Below, piece by piece: positions 36,447 through 48,911 of a DNA stretch of 64,000 nucleotides. How positions within the stretch are numbered: the first letter of the stretch is position 1; each line of letters starts with the position of its first letter. Position numbers and translations under genes: made by a program. Where the stretch lies: NCBI GenBank assembly GCA_020746105.1, contig CM036617.1:37725898-37789897 (forward strand), in the 5' to 3' direction. This stretch comes from Trogon surrucura (Eukaryota; Chordata; Aves; Trogoniformes; Trogonidae). The notes below the pieces were generated by a model that was given only the letters and a program-made list of their open reading frames with translations, searched no databases and was not told the origin of the DNA.

Positions 36447-37476
36447 ATCACAGAGTTACAGAATGGCTGGAGTTGGAAGGCACCTCCAGAGACCATCTAG
36501 TTCAACCCTCCTGCTAAAGCAGGATCACCTAGAGCACATCATACAGAAATGCATCCAGATGGGTTTTGAATGTCTCCCAAGAAGGAAACTCCACAACCTC
36601 CCTGGGCAGTCTGTTCCAGTGCTCTGTCGCCCACACAGTAAAGAAGTTTTTCCACATATTTAAATGAAACTTCCTGTATTCCAGGTTGTCCCTATTGCCC
36701 CTCATCCTGCCATTGGGCACTACTGAAAAGAGTGCACCTCCATCCTCCTTAAACCCACTCTTTAGGTATTTATAGGTATTGATATTGATAGCATCTCCTC
36801 TCAGTCTTCTCTGCTCCAGGCTAGCCAGTCCTGTCTCTCTCACCATTTCCTTCATAAGAAAGATGCTCCAGTCCCCCGGCTATCTTCATTGCCCTCCACC
36901 GGACTCTCTCCAGTAGTTCCCTATCTTTCTTGAATTGGGGAGCCCGGAACTGGACACAGTATTCCAGATGTGGCCTCACCAGGGCAGAATAGAGGGGGAA
37001 GATGACCTCACCTGACCTATTGGCCACAATATTCTTATTGTACCGCAGGATATCATTGCCTTCTTGACAATGAGGGCATATTGCTGGTTCATAGTTAACT
37101 TACTGTCTACTAGGACTCCAAGATCCTTCTCCTCCAGGCTGCTTCCAGCAGGTCTAGCCCTAATCTATATTGGTGCATGAGGTTGTTCCTCCCTATGTGC
37201 ACGATCTTACATTTACCTTTGTTGAACTTCATTAAGTTATTCTCCGCCCAACTCTCCAGCCTGTCCATATCACACTGGATAGCAGCACAGGCCTCTGGTG
37301 TGTCAGCTGTCCCTCTCAGTTTTGTATCATCAGCAAACTTGCTGAGGATACACTCTGACCCCTCATCTAGGTCATTGATGAATATGTTGAACAAGATCAG
37401 ACCCAGTACAGATACCTGGGGAACACCATTGGCTAAAGACCTCCAACTCAACCCTGTTTCATCGATCACGACCCTA
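36447..37476 (-). mobile_element. CR1 LINE, 5'-truncated copy
   Basis: Opens with the reversed CR1 tail 'atcacagagttacagaatgg', then 'tggaaggcacctccagagacc', and runs through ORF2 to just upstream of the RT catalytic box ('ctggggaacaccattggc'). About 1 kb is retained. The tail is short, with no clear octamer array, and the protein frames are broken in at least two places. Confidence 0.92.
36529..37469 (-). pseudogene. CR1 ORF2 C-terminal half, frameshifted
   Basis: Three minus-strand frames tile one protein. 37110-37469 carries [11 protein letters not shown] (catalytic DD kept) and LMKFNKGKCKIVHIGRNN. 36821-37027 carries [20 protein letters not shown] and [11 protein letters not shown]. 36529-36855 carries SLEQRRLRGDAI and LPREVVEFPSWETFKTHLD. 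Shifts occur near 37110 and 36840. A dead copy. Confidence 0.9.
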
Positions 37477-40400
37477 AATAGAACTTTTAGGAAAGTTTCA
37501 ACTCCTAATGGACATCTCAGATCTTATCAAGATCAAGATAAATAGAGGAGGTTAGAATGTGCATCCAAACACAATTTAATTGTTCACTTTTCATCCTCAT
37601 TATCCACCACCTACATTTATACATTTACTAGTACCAAGTTTACACAGGTAGTAAACAATGGTTTGAAACACTTTATTTCAGAGGTTTTAATGTGTTATTG
37701 ACAAAGAAAAAACTTGTTTTCTACGATGATGGGTTAGAGCACAATCTTCTAGCACAGTGAACAATAGGACTTGAATTTGTTCTCTTCTAACTCAAATATT
37801 AATGGTTTATATTTTCTGAAGCAGAAAGTTGCAAGTTGTGTTTCCCATGATGAATTAGTGTTGTTCAAAAGATCACTGTGCAGAATGCATATATGTTGCC
37901 ATGGGTCATTACAGCAGTCTGTCAAGTGAGTATGTGTTTAAATAAGTTTTGCAACACTTTATTTAACAGGTTATAGCAAATAATGAACCTTACGGACCTT
38001 GTGTGAGATATTACACTACTAATGACTTACTCATATTTATAGAAAGCTGGGACCTACGTAGTTAAAAGCTCAATATGATATTTTTAGCATTTTAGTTTCT
38101 AAACTACAAATATTACTTAATGACTTTCTATTAATAACAGAATTTGATGATTAGCCTGAATCATTTATTATGCAGTTTCTTCTTAGCTTTAATGTGTAAA
38201 AGTAGCATTTATGCTCTAGAATATGCAAATACAAGGATTTCTCTACTAACTTTTATTTCAGACAATAATATTAAATTGTTATGCTACCTGTGGTCTTGAA
38301 AATAGCTGTTTAATACAGTTGCAGCAGCAATAGTAATTTTTCGGGTTAGTTAGTAAGATGTAAGGGAAATTGATTGCTATTCCTATTGCTTGTCCTCCCT
38401 CCCCAATCCACAATTTTAGTCAGATTTTTTTCTAAATTATTAACATATATCTGTAAAAGGAGTATCCGTTTCTTTCCATAATTGCACATTTTAACAGAAT
38501 TAGATTTAAATAAGCAAAAATCCAGTGCAGTTAGAGGAATATCTGCTTGAAACAAAAATGCATCTAGAAATGCATAAATATTATGTAATTACTATTCTAC
38601 ATTATATTATAATGTCATTCAGACGCATTGCTGCTAAATTCCTACAATGATTTCAAGTAGAGTGGACATGCACCATGTTAAACCCATAAGGTCTTAACTT
38701 CCCTTCCATCTATTACTACATCTTTAAATATATATTGTTCATAATATAATATGTATTATAATGCTGATAATTGTATTTGAGGAAAAAAAAAAAGAAAAAA
38801 TTAATTTAGTGCTACAATGTATGCTGCCTAGGTAGAGTCCTACAGAAGTCACCAGGATCAGGGTGGGTAAATGAACATGCTCATATACAGCCTTAGGGCT
38901 CTAGAAGATTATTTGCTAAGCGTATTATATTAAAATTCTGGCAAGTATCAGTTCTTCAACATATCAGCATTAGAGTTCCATAAAAGTTCATAATTTATCT
39001 CTTGAGGGGGAGTAATTTTTGGCTATAGTAATGTATTTCATCATCATTATAATAAATGAATATTTCATTCCCCCCAAATTATTGTAAAATTTATGAGAGT
39101 AAGATACCACCAAGTGCACATCTACATGTAGTAACTCATACTTCAAAGTGTACCATTTATTACATTGGGTTCTTAGTCTGTCAAGATAAATAAAAATAAT
39201 ATGCTTTAATATCAGAGATACCGCTCTATCTATACCCCAAGCAAAGCAAAAAAAAAGATAAAATAACATATTTATTTTTATACTTTTATTTTTTTTGCAC
39301 ATTGTAAGTAATGAAATCATTTTGTATACTATAAATGACATAAATCTTGCCAAATCATCCAAAGACAAGCTGATTTTTTCAGTTTTAAATTATCAATGCT
39401 TCTCTCATTTATAGGTAAGAAACATACAAATAATCTTTGTGTTCTGCTTACAGTTACATTAGTGCTGTCCAGTTGTTCATGCTGAAGTGACATGCAAAAA
39501 CTTAAGTTTTCCTTCAACTAAAATCTCAGGTCACTTCTACTGCTATAGAGCTCTCAGTGTATGATTGGAATGGTTTCTGACCTTCATCAGGGATGACAAT
39601 GTTTTAAATGGTTGTGGAAATATATATTTGTATCTTTCAACACTGAAACCAAAGCATTAAAAAAAAATATTAAGTTAAATTTTCATCCCATTGGAAAGTA
39701 ATAGAGGTTATTAACAGAAAGGAGAATAAATTCTGTGGTAAATATTGTTGCAGTTTCTCAGTGCTTCACAGATACTAAAAACCGAAGGATAGAAAATGCA
39801 GCTGGCTTGTGGGCTGATAAGAATGTTGTGCCCAGTTTACATTATGGAGTATTTGCTAACTTTTAAATGATAGCAATATAGCACTGACAGTTGGCTAAAT
39901 AAGACAAACAACTTCTTCCACACATAACAACAATTTATAATGAGGTAGTGGGAAAAACACTATCTTTTTACTTTGTTTTTCTTGCAGTTTTTGGAAATAG
40001 AATGTTAACTTGAATCTATTCCATAAATCAATGCAATCAAGTAATAACTTAGTTCTTTATCAATCTTTTCTTATAGCAGCACAGGATTCATGTTTGGAGA
40101 AATTTTTTAATCCTTTTTCATACCACTGTTGAGGAGAATATTTATTATGGGTAAGGTTCAGAAATCATTAATGATGAATCCACCAGATCTGTGACTCTGT
40201 TTTGCTTCTCTTTCTGTTCTCTCTTGATTTTAACAATAAAATCTCTCCATTGTGCAACCAATAACATTTTTTACTATTTATTTGGCACTCATGGAATTGT
40301 AAGCATATCAATCTCGTTAATACCACAAATAATTGATTTAGTAGTAATAGATAACTTTTCTACACATTTTTTTCAAAATTATTAGACAATGTACCAAATA

Positions 40401-40905
40401 TACATTCTCTCGGAAGTCTGATATTTCATTTGGGCAACATTTATTATCTAGCACCCTCTACTTTTACTCAGTTTATTTTGCATCCTTTGAGATCACTAAA
40501 ATGTATCTGACATCTTTACTATTTCTTAAAAAGGGGACTGCAAAATTTACTAATGGTAATGTAATATTGCAGTGTTTGCATAATTCCTTATGTTTTTTCT
40601 ACTTGTAGTTTTCTGACTTATATAACATTCTGTTATTTTCATGCCAGGGGCTTGAATACCAAAACAGATAGAAGCATAGACAAGGGACATCCATGTCTGT
40701 TATCTCATGTGAAGATATTAGTGTAAGCAACTTCTCTGAAATTGCTTGTGTGTGATAATCCTATTGAGAACATTAAAAAGGACAAACCTGCCTCACAACC
40801 TTGTGAAAGCTTTTCAGAACCCTAAAGATGCACCACAAACAACCAGAAACCATCCCAGGCCTCCATAAGATGGTTGTACGGATTTGAATACTTAATATTC
40901 CTAAT
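37477..40905. other. AT-rich non-coding sequence
   Basis: No gene or repeat supported. The 126-codon minus frame at 38988-39368 is low-complexity and motif-free. Confidence 0.6.
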
Positions 40906-42029
40906 ATCATAGAATCATAGAATCATAGAATGTTAGGGATTGGAAGGGACCTCGAAAGATCATCAAGTCCAATCCCCCTGCCATAGCAGGAATGCCTAGA
41001 CTATGCCACACAGGAACGTGTCCAGGCAGGTCTTGAATGTCTCCAGAGAAGGAGACTCCACAACCTCTCTGGGCAGCCTGTTCCAGGGCTCCGTCACCCT
41101 CACTGAGAAGAAGTTTCTTCTCGAGTTTAAGCGGAACCTCTTATGTTCCAGTTTCAGCCCATTACCCCTTGTCCTATCAGTGGTTGTCACCGAGAAGAGC
41201 CTGGCTCCATCCTCCTGACACTCACCCTTGATATATTTGTAAACATTAATGAGGTCACCCCTCAGCCTCCTCTTCTCCAAACTAAAGAGCCCCAGCTCCT
41301 TCAGTCTTTTCTCATAAGGGAGATGCTCCACTCCCTTCATCATCCTAGTTGCCCTGTGCTGGACTCTCTCCAGCAGTTCCCTGTCTTTCTTGAACTGAGG
41401 GGCCCAGAACTGGACACAATATTCCAGATGGGGTCTCACCAGGGCAGAGTAGAGGGGAAGGAGAACCTCTCTTGACCTACTAACCACCCCCCTTCTAATA
41501 CACCCCAGGATGCCATTGGCCTTCCTGGCCACAAGGGCACAGTGCTGGCTCATGGTCATCCTGCTGTCCACCAAGACTCCCAGGTCCCTTTCCCCTACAC
41601 TACTCTCTAATAAGTCATTCCCCAACTTATACTGGAACCTGGGGTTGTTCCTACCCAGATGCAAGACCCTACATTTACCCTTGTTATATTTCATTAAATT
41701 TTTCCCCGCCCAACGCTCCAGCCTGTCCAGGTCTCGCTGAATGGCAGCACAGCCTTCTGGTGTGTCAGCCACTCCTCCCAGCTTGGTGTCATCAGCAAAT
41801 TTGCTGATAGTACTCTCTAGTCCCTCATCCAAGTCATCGATGAATATATTGAATAATACTGGTCCCAGTACCGACCCTTGAGGCACTCCACTGGATACAG
41901 GTCTCCAACCAGACTCTGCCCCATTGACCAAAACTCTTTGGCTTCTTCCCCTCAGCCAGTTCACAGTCCACCTCACTACCCGAGAGTCTAGACCACACTT
42001 CTGCAGTTTAGCAGCAAGGATTCTATGAG
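40906..42029 (-). mobile_element. Young CR1 LINE copy, 5'-truncated
   Basis: The 3' end (left side) shows repeated 'atcatagaatcatag' followed by 'gggattggaagggacctcg'. ORF2 then runs unbroken to the right, where homology stops near 42029 in the segment encoding ..[14 protein letters not shown]... It is about 1.1 kb long. Octamer repeats and an open frame mark it as young. It is closely related to the copy at 46.8 kb. Confidence 0.95.
40996..42026 (-). pseudogene. CR1 ORF2 C-terminal half, open for over 326 codons
   Basis: The longest open frame with a recognisable family in the window. From its first internal Met (codon start 41976) it encodes 326 residues: [35 protein letters not shown], the catalytic box FADDTKLGG at residues 60-68, [25 protein letters not shown] and a complete C-terminus ending FLCGIV. 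The frame stays open upstream of that Met into [10 protein letters not shown], so no Met marks a real start. It lacks the endonuclease and the N-terminal RT, so it is a 5'-truncated fragment and not a working gene. The plus-strand frames over the same region are antisense shadows. Confidence 0.9.
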
Positions 42030-45000
42030 CTAAAGCCTGAGGTTGATTATTTAAGCTACCTCACAAGTATATTTGCAGTTACAAGTTTTGTTAGCTTAGC
42101 TCTATGTATTTGTGGCTGTGTTTTTGTCTCTGCTTCTGCAAAATTTTTGTACCTCACTGATACTTTTCTATTTGATTGCAAGTATAGATTGCTATTCCAT
42201 AAATAAAAGTTTCTTTGCTATTTAGAAACCATTACACAGACCCAGTGTTATATGGCACTAGGTAGCTGACAACACCCAGTCTTAGGAAAATATAAAGTAA
42301 ACAGAACATTTTTGGAGATTTTACAGTGAATTATTTCAATGTACTTTTCTATTCTAGGAAAGAATAAGTAATATTTTTCAAACATTTTTAAAATGTGTCC
42401 CTCATGTTCTCCTTACTTCTTTTTACGCCACTTTACGAGGCCATGAATAGTGTATTGTATTTGTTTTGTTGTTTTTTGTTGTTGTTCTGTGTGGGGCGAG
42501 GTTGTGTTTGTTTTATTCTGATTTGGTTTGGTTTGGTTTGGTTTTTTTTTTTTTCACCCTATGTGTTTCTTATTCTACCTTAATACTTTGTGGTTTATAC
42601 TGGAGAATTTGTCAATGTTCAGGAATTTCAGTGTAGGGGATAGCAGTTTACATTAGAGCGCACAGTACAGAAGGAAGATACTAGTGTTTCTATTTAACCA
42701 GCACTTTCCTGTAAAATACAAAAATAAATAAAAAAAAATACAAAATTAAATTAAAAAGGCTACAATATTATTTTTCTCTTAAATGTTATCTGAATTTATA
42801 GTACAATAGCATGCAATATATAATCTACTTCTAACATCCCTTAGAGTTTTTAATATAAAATTTAAAAAAAAAAGGTGAAATGAGGGTCTTCTATAATGAT
42901 TGAGTAACTTCTCTAACTTTAAGGACATGTATTTCCCACTTTGGATTTAATATAAGCCCATACATAAGGCTTTTTACAGAAAGAGCATTAAGTGACTCTG
43001 TGGAATAAGTAAGCATTGCTATACCTGTATTACTGCTAGAGAGACTCATACAGAAATTGAATAAATGACCTGTCTGAGGAGGTTCCTGAAATAGAGCCTT
43101 CTTTTCGCTTTAAGTCTTGTGTTCCAGCTACAACACTATCTTACCTTTGCAGGAAAGAAAACACTATTTTGAGCAGTATATAGTTAACTTGTGAAATTCA
43201 CTGCTGTGGAAGACTGACCCAAATAGCTTACTGAAATTCAGAATGAGAGTGGACACTAACAAGACAGAGGCCATCAGCACTGCCCCTCTTGCTCCATCTT
43301 CTTTTTAGCAGAATACCAGGGTGTAGTGCTTTAGGTAACTAAACCTCTTCCTGAGTTTCCAAGAACTCAAGTTGTTTATTTTCTGGCACTGTTTCACTCT
43401 CAAAGTAATTAAACTTATTGAGAGTGGTATTCAGCTTGACACTAAGAGATGGCATTCAGCTGCCCACAGTGCCTTTTGAGACACTCTAGAGTAACCTAAA
43501 TGTCCTAGCTGAGCTTACAGATTTGACCAAAAAACCCCAAACATATAGGAGATCTGTGTCTTTCAGCAGTGTTCTTTAGGGTCGTCTTGGATGTTTTAGG
43601 TATCTCAAATGCCAACAGACATCAGTGCACTGGGTGTCCAAATGTAGAGGTCTACATTGTATCAGTGTTTACTGCATGTCAGTGTCTTCATGTAAAAAAT
43701 GGGGTGTTTAAATTTCTTGTAGTTAGCACAGACACGGAGCTGCAAGAGCAATTGTTCAGTTGTTTCAGGAGATTATGAGTTTCTTATGAGTCCCTTGTCA
43801 TGTGTTACTGCCTTCTGCGGATGGTGTGATAATCTAGATTGCTTTAAATTACATGATGTGCCATAGTATGATAACCCAGGTGAAGTCCTGGAAGTTTTCT
43901 CCGATGGTCTGAAAATCTCCTGGATGTGTATGTACAGGCACTTTTTTTTCTATCAAAGGCTCCTTAGTCATGGAGTTTAAATTTCTTTCTCCTTGTTCCC
44001 TTTTTCAACTACTCTTGTATTCTTGTTTTTACAGTAATGCCCACTTCTGAAGACTCTACAACACATAGGTTTAAATCATCTTAGAGTGGGAAAGAGATGG
44101 AACTCACACGTTATACCGAATAGACAAGTATTCAAATCACATCTGTATTTTATGAACACTATACAGGATGCTGCTTACGCTATTTTCTATTTCAGTATGT
44201 TTCTGTACTACAAAAAAATAGGGGAAAACTCATTTTTAGTGAAAGCTGATATTTAACATTTGTCTCCACAACCAATGAGAAGAGACAAATATATACTGTA
44301 GATGGTTTTCTGCCCACAGAGGTACTTCACTCTGTTTTCCTTATTGCAGGTGTAAGAGCTTGTATTTCTGTATTGTTAGATAGTATAAGTGTATCTGTGT
44401 ATTCATTTAAAGTTAACATGGTAAGTCCCATACCAGTTTTTTTATATTTCATCAGCTATAATTAACATTAAAAAAATGATAAGTGGATGGTGGGATTGTT
44501 TTAATGTGCAGGTCAGCTTTAAGAACTGAAAAAAACCCAAAACTTCCTTACCTTATTTAACAGCTAGATTACTGTATTGTGCAGATGACACTAGTTACCC
44601 TGGACTGCATTATTTCAATGACATGACCTTTAGATTCTTCATCCTCTTTGAAAGGATCTTCCAAAGAGCAATGAAACATATTGCTGTCTATTGCTGTCTC
44701 CGAGGGAAAAGATTTTCTTTAATTTATTGAGATCATTTTCCCTGTGAAGCACTCAAGGCAAGTTTCTAGTCTTTTGTAAAAATGCATTTGTTCTTGATTA
44801 ATTACAGTTTGGGGAATTAAGTCACGTACTCTGTTCTACTGGCTCTAAATTCTGATTCTGATACGTAAATCCACAGATGCATGGTATCTAGATGGACATG
44901 AAGAGTCTTAATTTTATTTTGTTTTTTGTGTGTAGAGAAATTTTTCCATTTTCCTTCTATACAATAAAATAGTAATTTTAATGTAACGTAATTTTATTGG

Positions 45001-45617
45001 TTTTTAAAACGTTAGTCTCCAAATTATGCTGTCCTGAGATAAGATATAGTAAGCAAGACTGATGACTAAAGATATTATTTAAGTATATACTGCTGTGACC
45101 TAGCTTTGATATTAATCTCTTTTTTTTTTCTTTTTTTTTTTTTTTTTGTATTAGCCCTTTGTACTTCACTTTTGTGATACACTGTTTGGGAAAAAAATTT
45201 ACCACTATTAATATATTCCTAGAACTGATTCATTTTTAATATGCTGAAGTGTTCTGGGTTTCAAATTTTTTTTTGCAGGTAATAAGTAGGACTCACATAC
45301 CATGGAAAAACTATTGTAATTCAGAAATTAGTTCCGTGACTGTTATATATTTTTAATTAATAAGGGGAAGGAATCATCCTGCCTATTTTTTTTTTCATCA
45401 GTACATCAACTTCTTTATCTGTAGAGTTCTAATTACTGTTAATTTAAACTAGAAATATCCTGTCATTAATTTTAATTTAATTATTTTTCTGTCTGTATTT
45501 TATTAAAACTGATTTTACTGTAGGCAGAACTAAAGCAGATAAATAGGAATGTGGAAAACAGGTTATGTATGTTGCATATCTTTAGTTACTTGTAGGAGTA
45601 TTCCACTCCCATGTCTT
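42030..45617. other. AT-rich non-coding sequence with simple repeats
   Basis: Contains a (TTTGG)n run leading into poly-T at 42522-42554 and a T-rich tract at 45120-45147. I see no exon or confident transposon. Confidence 0.6.
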
Positions 45618-46233
45618 TGGTGAGACCTCACCAGGAGTATTGTGTCCATCTCTGGAGCCCTCAGGACAGGAAGGATGTGAACTTATTTGAGTGGGTACAT
45701 ATGAGGGCCACAAAAGATTTTCAAAGGGCTGGAGCACCTTTGACAATGGAGACAGGCTGAAAAGTTTGGGATTATTCAGTCTGGAGAGTGAAGGCTCTGG
45801 GAAGACCTTACAGCATCGTTCCAGTACCTGAAGGGGGCTAACAGGAAAGCTGGTGAGGGATTGTTTACAAGCATATGTAGTGACAGGATGAGGGGCAATG
45901 GTCTTAAACTAGAGCAGGGTAGATTTAAATTTGATGTTAGAAAGAAGTTCTTTACTATGAGGGTGGTAAACATGGGAACAAGTTGCCCAGAGAGGTAACA
46001 GATTCTCAATCCTTAGAGACATTCAAGATCAGGCTTGACGGATTTTTGAGCAACCTGATCTAGTTAAAGATGTTCATGCTCACGGCAATGGGCCTGAACT
46101 AGATGACCTTTAAAGGTGTCTTCCAACCCAACACATTCTAGGATTCTATGAATCTATGATTCTATGATTCCATGATTCTAAGATTATAGCATTCTGTGAC
46201 TCTGTGATTCTATGATTCTATGATTCTATGAAA
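45618..46233 (+). mobile_element. CR1 LINE 3' fragment with long octamer tail
   Basis: Encodes broken plus-strand CR1 ORF2 C-terminus ('ggagtattgtgtccatctctgg', 'gacaggatgaggggcaatgg', 'gttagaaagaagttctttact', 'gttgcccagagaggtaac'). It ends in an extended, partly degenerate array of ATTCTATG-type repeats (about 46136-46232), longer than in the other copies. The CR1 subtype differs from the 40.9-kb pair and the copy is older. Confidence 0.9.
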
Positions 46234-46810
46234 TGTAGTTTTCTAAGGCCATTTAGAAACAGTCATTTTGATCTACCAACATGAGCTGTGAAAAATCACA
46301 GGGCTGATTTTATGATATTTTAATTTAGGTTTTAAAGGTAAAAAATTCGTCTGAATTAAGACTTAGGTAATTACTGATTGAATAACATGAACAAATCTTT
46401 TTGGTGTAGTTTGCATTTTTCCAGTTTTTTTGCCATCAAAAAATGAGAAATTTGAAATTTGCGACTCCATATCCTTCCTAATTTTTTTCAATATGTGTCT
46501 TCTTTAATTATATGTCTTTGTTAAGGCAATAGTCATCAAGGAAATGTCTAAAGTTTTACTGTTATTTCATAAATATTTTCTTCTCCTGTCCATTATATCA
46601 TTGTCTCTGAGAACTGATAAAGCTTTCATAAAATGCTATTGCTCAAAATCCTACAAAATAAATAAGTAAATAAATAAAACAAGTCATGCAAAAGAAATAA
46701 TAAATATTTCAAACCTCTTGCTGCCACAAAAAAAAAAAAAAAAAGAAGAAAAAAGTTGTGTTAGTATCACACTATTGCAGTCATTGTCTAGTAGAGCTGA
46801 ATAATACCAC
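46234..46810. other. AT-rich non-coding sequence
   Basis: Nothing recognised apart from a run of about 17 A near 46727-46744. Confidence 0.6.
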
Positions 46811-47521
46811 CGAATCACAGAATGTTAGGGATTGGAAGGGACCTTGAAAGATCAAGTCCAATCCCCCTACCAGAGCAGGAACACCTAGATTATGCTACAT
46901 AGGAATGTGTCCAGGCAGGTCTTGAATGTCTCCAGAGAAGGAGACTCCACAACCTCTCTGGGCAGCCTGTTCCAGTGTTCCGTCACCCTCACTGAGAAGA
47001 AGTTTCTTCTCAAGTTTAAGCGGAACCTCTTATGTTCCAGTTTCAGCCCATTACCCCTTGTCCTATCAGTGGTTGTCACCAAGAAGAGCCTGGCTCCATC
47101 CTCGTGACACTCACCCTTGATATATTTGTAAACATTAATGAGGTCACCCCTCAGTCTCCTCTTCTCCAAACTAAAGAGCCCCAGCTCCCTCAGTCTTTTC
47201 TCATAAGGGAGATGCTCCACTCCCTTCATCATCCTAGTTGCCCTGTGCTGGACTCTCTCCAGCAGTTCCCTGTCTTTCTTGAACTGAGGGGCCCAGAACT
47301 GGACACAATATTCCAGATGGGGTCTCACCAGGGCAGAGTAGAGGGGAAGGAGAACCTCTCTTGACCTACTAACCACTCCCCTTCTAATACATCCCAGGAT
47401 GCCATTGGCCTTCCTGGCCGCAAGGTCACAGTGCTGGCTCATGATCATCCTGCTGTCCACCAATACTCCCAGGTCCCTTTCCCCTACACTGCTCTCTAAT
47501 AAGTCATTCCCCAACTTATAT
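46811..47521 (-). mobile_element. Young CR1 LINE copy, same subfamily as 40.9 kb
   Basis: Shares the 3' sequence 'gaatgttagggattggaagggacct' and all of ORF2 with the 40.9-kb copy, but is truncated earlier, at 47521 within 'cattccccaacttat'. It has a single tail unit and lacks the repeated octamers. Confidence 0.95.
46885..47514 (-). pseudogene. CR1 ORF2 C-terminal fragment, open 209 codons
   Basis: Open from [20 protein letters not shown] to FLCSII, covering [37 protein letters not shown] and [19 protein letters not shown]. By eye it differs from the matching part of the 40.9-kb frame at about 10 of 209 residues. The RT catalytic region is not included. Confidence 0.9.
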
Positions 47522-48797
47522 CAGCAGTCTACATGTAAAATATAGGATTTTAGACTTGATTTTCAGGCTAACAAGAGACATTGATGTGTAGTAGGGAATA
47601 AAGTCTTGAATGCGAGGGAATAATATACAGCTCACAGAAGGTTTAGAAAGATCAAAGAAGCCATTACAGGGCCAGCATTCAAACAGCAGGAAGGGAACCG
47701 TGGTGTTTGTAATTCTCCCAGATATTGTGGAAAAAGCCAGGGAAGGGATTTATAATGCAAAACAAAAATCTTAAAATCAATAGGATACTTTACTGGTATT
47801 CACAGTAGTGCCTCTAAAGTTTGGGGTGGAGAGGTTAATTAATCCATTAAAAGTCTGTATTTTAAATTCATTTGAGGTAAGCTGAACGACCAGTTTACGA
47901 ATCTCTGTTTGTGAGATAACAGAAGCAGGTATCAATAGCTTTGAACTTGTGCATATGCGGATCAATTGCTATCTGGAAAACTGCTTTTAATGACAGTCAG
48001 AAAACTTTGGTGATGATTTAAATGTTTTTGAATGGCAGAATAGATACAGCTATATGTCTTATCAACCTAACACAACACTTCAGAATTGCACTAGTTTGAA
48101 ACAAAATAAAAACCCAAAGAAAAGACTAGGAAAATGTTTTCAGGTTCATTTTAAACATTCTGGACATCTCTTAAATGTAATAAGGTATTTTGCCATTTAT
48201 AAATCTACTGTTGTGTAATCAATGTATGCTTATATATTTCACTGAAATGTTATATATGGCGCTTTTTTTTAACTAAATATTTTGATCTGAAATTCTTGAT
48301 AAACTACAAATATACCAACAAAGGGTATATTCAAATAGCAACCAAGAAATCTTCAGTTTAACCAAGCAATAATAGGTTTGTTAATAATAATAATGCCACT
48401 TGATTACTGTTTGCATCCTGTCTGAAAAGATCAAGGATGAAACATGACACTTGTTCACGTGATTAAAAATATTCAATGTCTGGTTTTACCACAGTGGAGA
48501 GATGGATTCTCTCTCACAAGTACATACTTTTCTCAACAGTCTTTTCTGTTTATGAGAAAGGAATTCCTATGTACATAAATCAGCATTTCAGAGAGGGAGA
48601 TACTGCAGCCAGTTGTTCTGCACTGACATACTAAGACACAAAATCTGTCTTTTTATTTGTTTGTCAGTGCTTACATATTCTTAGAAAAGCAGAAGGTGAT
48701 TGAGATAGTCAGCTTGCCTTCCTGACAGCATCAAGAGGTAGAGTTGTCCAGCACTGCTGATCAACACTCACACTAGAAAATAATGAAAAAAAGATGG
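47522..48797. other. AT-rich non-coding sequence
   Basis: No gene or element recognised. Confidence 0.6.
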
Positions 48798-48911
48798 AAT
48801 CAGTCACAGAATGCGTTGGGTTGGAAGGGATCCTTAAAGGTCAACTAGTCCAACACCCCTGCAGTAAACCAGAACATCTTTAACTAGATCAGGTTGCTTA
48901 GAGCCCCATCA
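48798..48911 (-). mobile_element. CR1 LINE 3'-end fragment, about 110 bp
   Basis: 'atcagtcacagaatgcgttggg', 'ttggaagggatccttaaaggtc', 'tagtccaacacccctgcagt' and 'tttaactagatcaggttgct' are reversed CR1 3' UTR. Truncation is severe and only the untranslated 3' end remains. An A-rich run follows at about 48921-48933. Confidence 0.85.

Noticed and set aside
41003..41740. Plus-strand frames of 64-110 codons, repeated at 46892-47364
   Set aside because: They are the antisense of CR1 ORF2. Their recurrence reflects the repeat, not a gene family.
43140..43300. Possible ancient CR1/L3-like C-terminal scrap
   Set aside because: 'gtgaaattcactgctgtgg' resembles the old LINE motif, but the following sequence does not hold the match.
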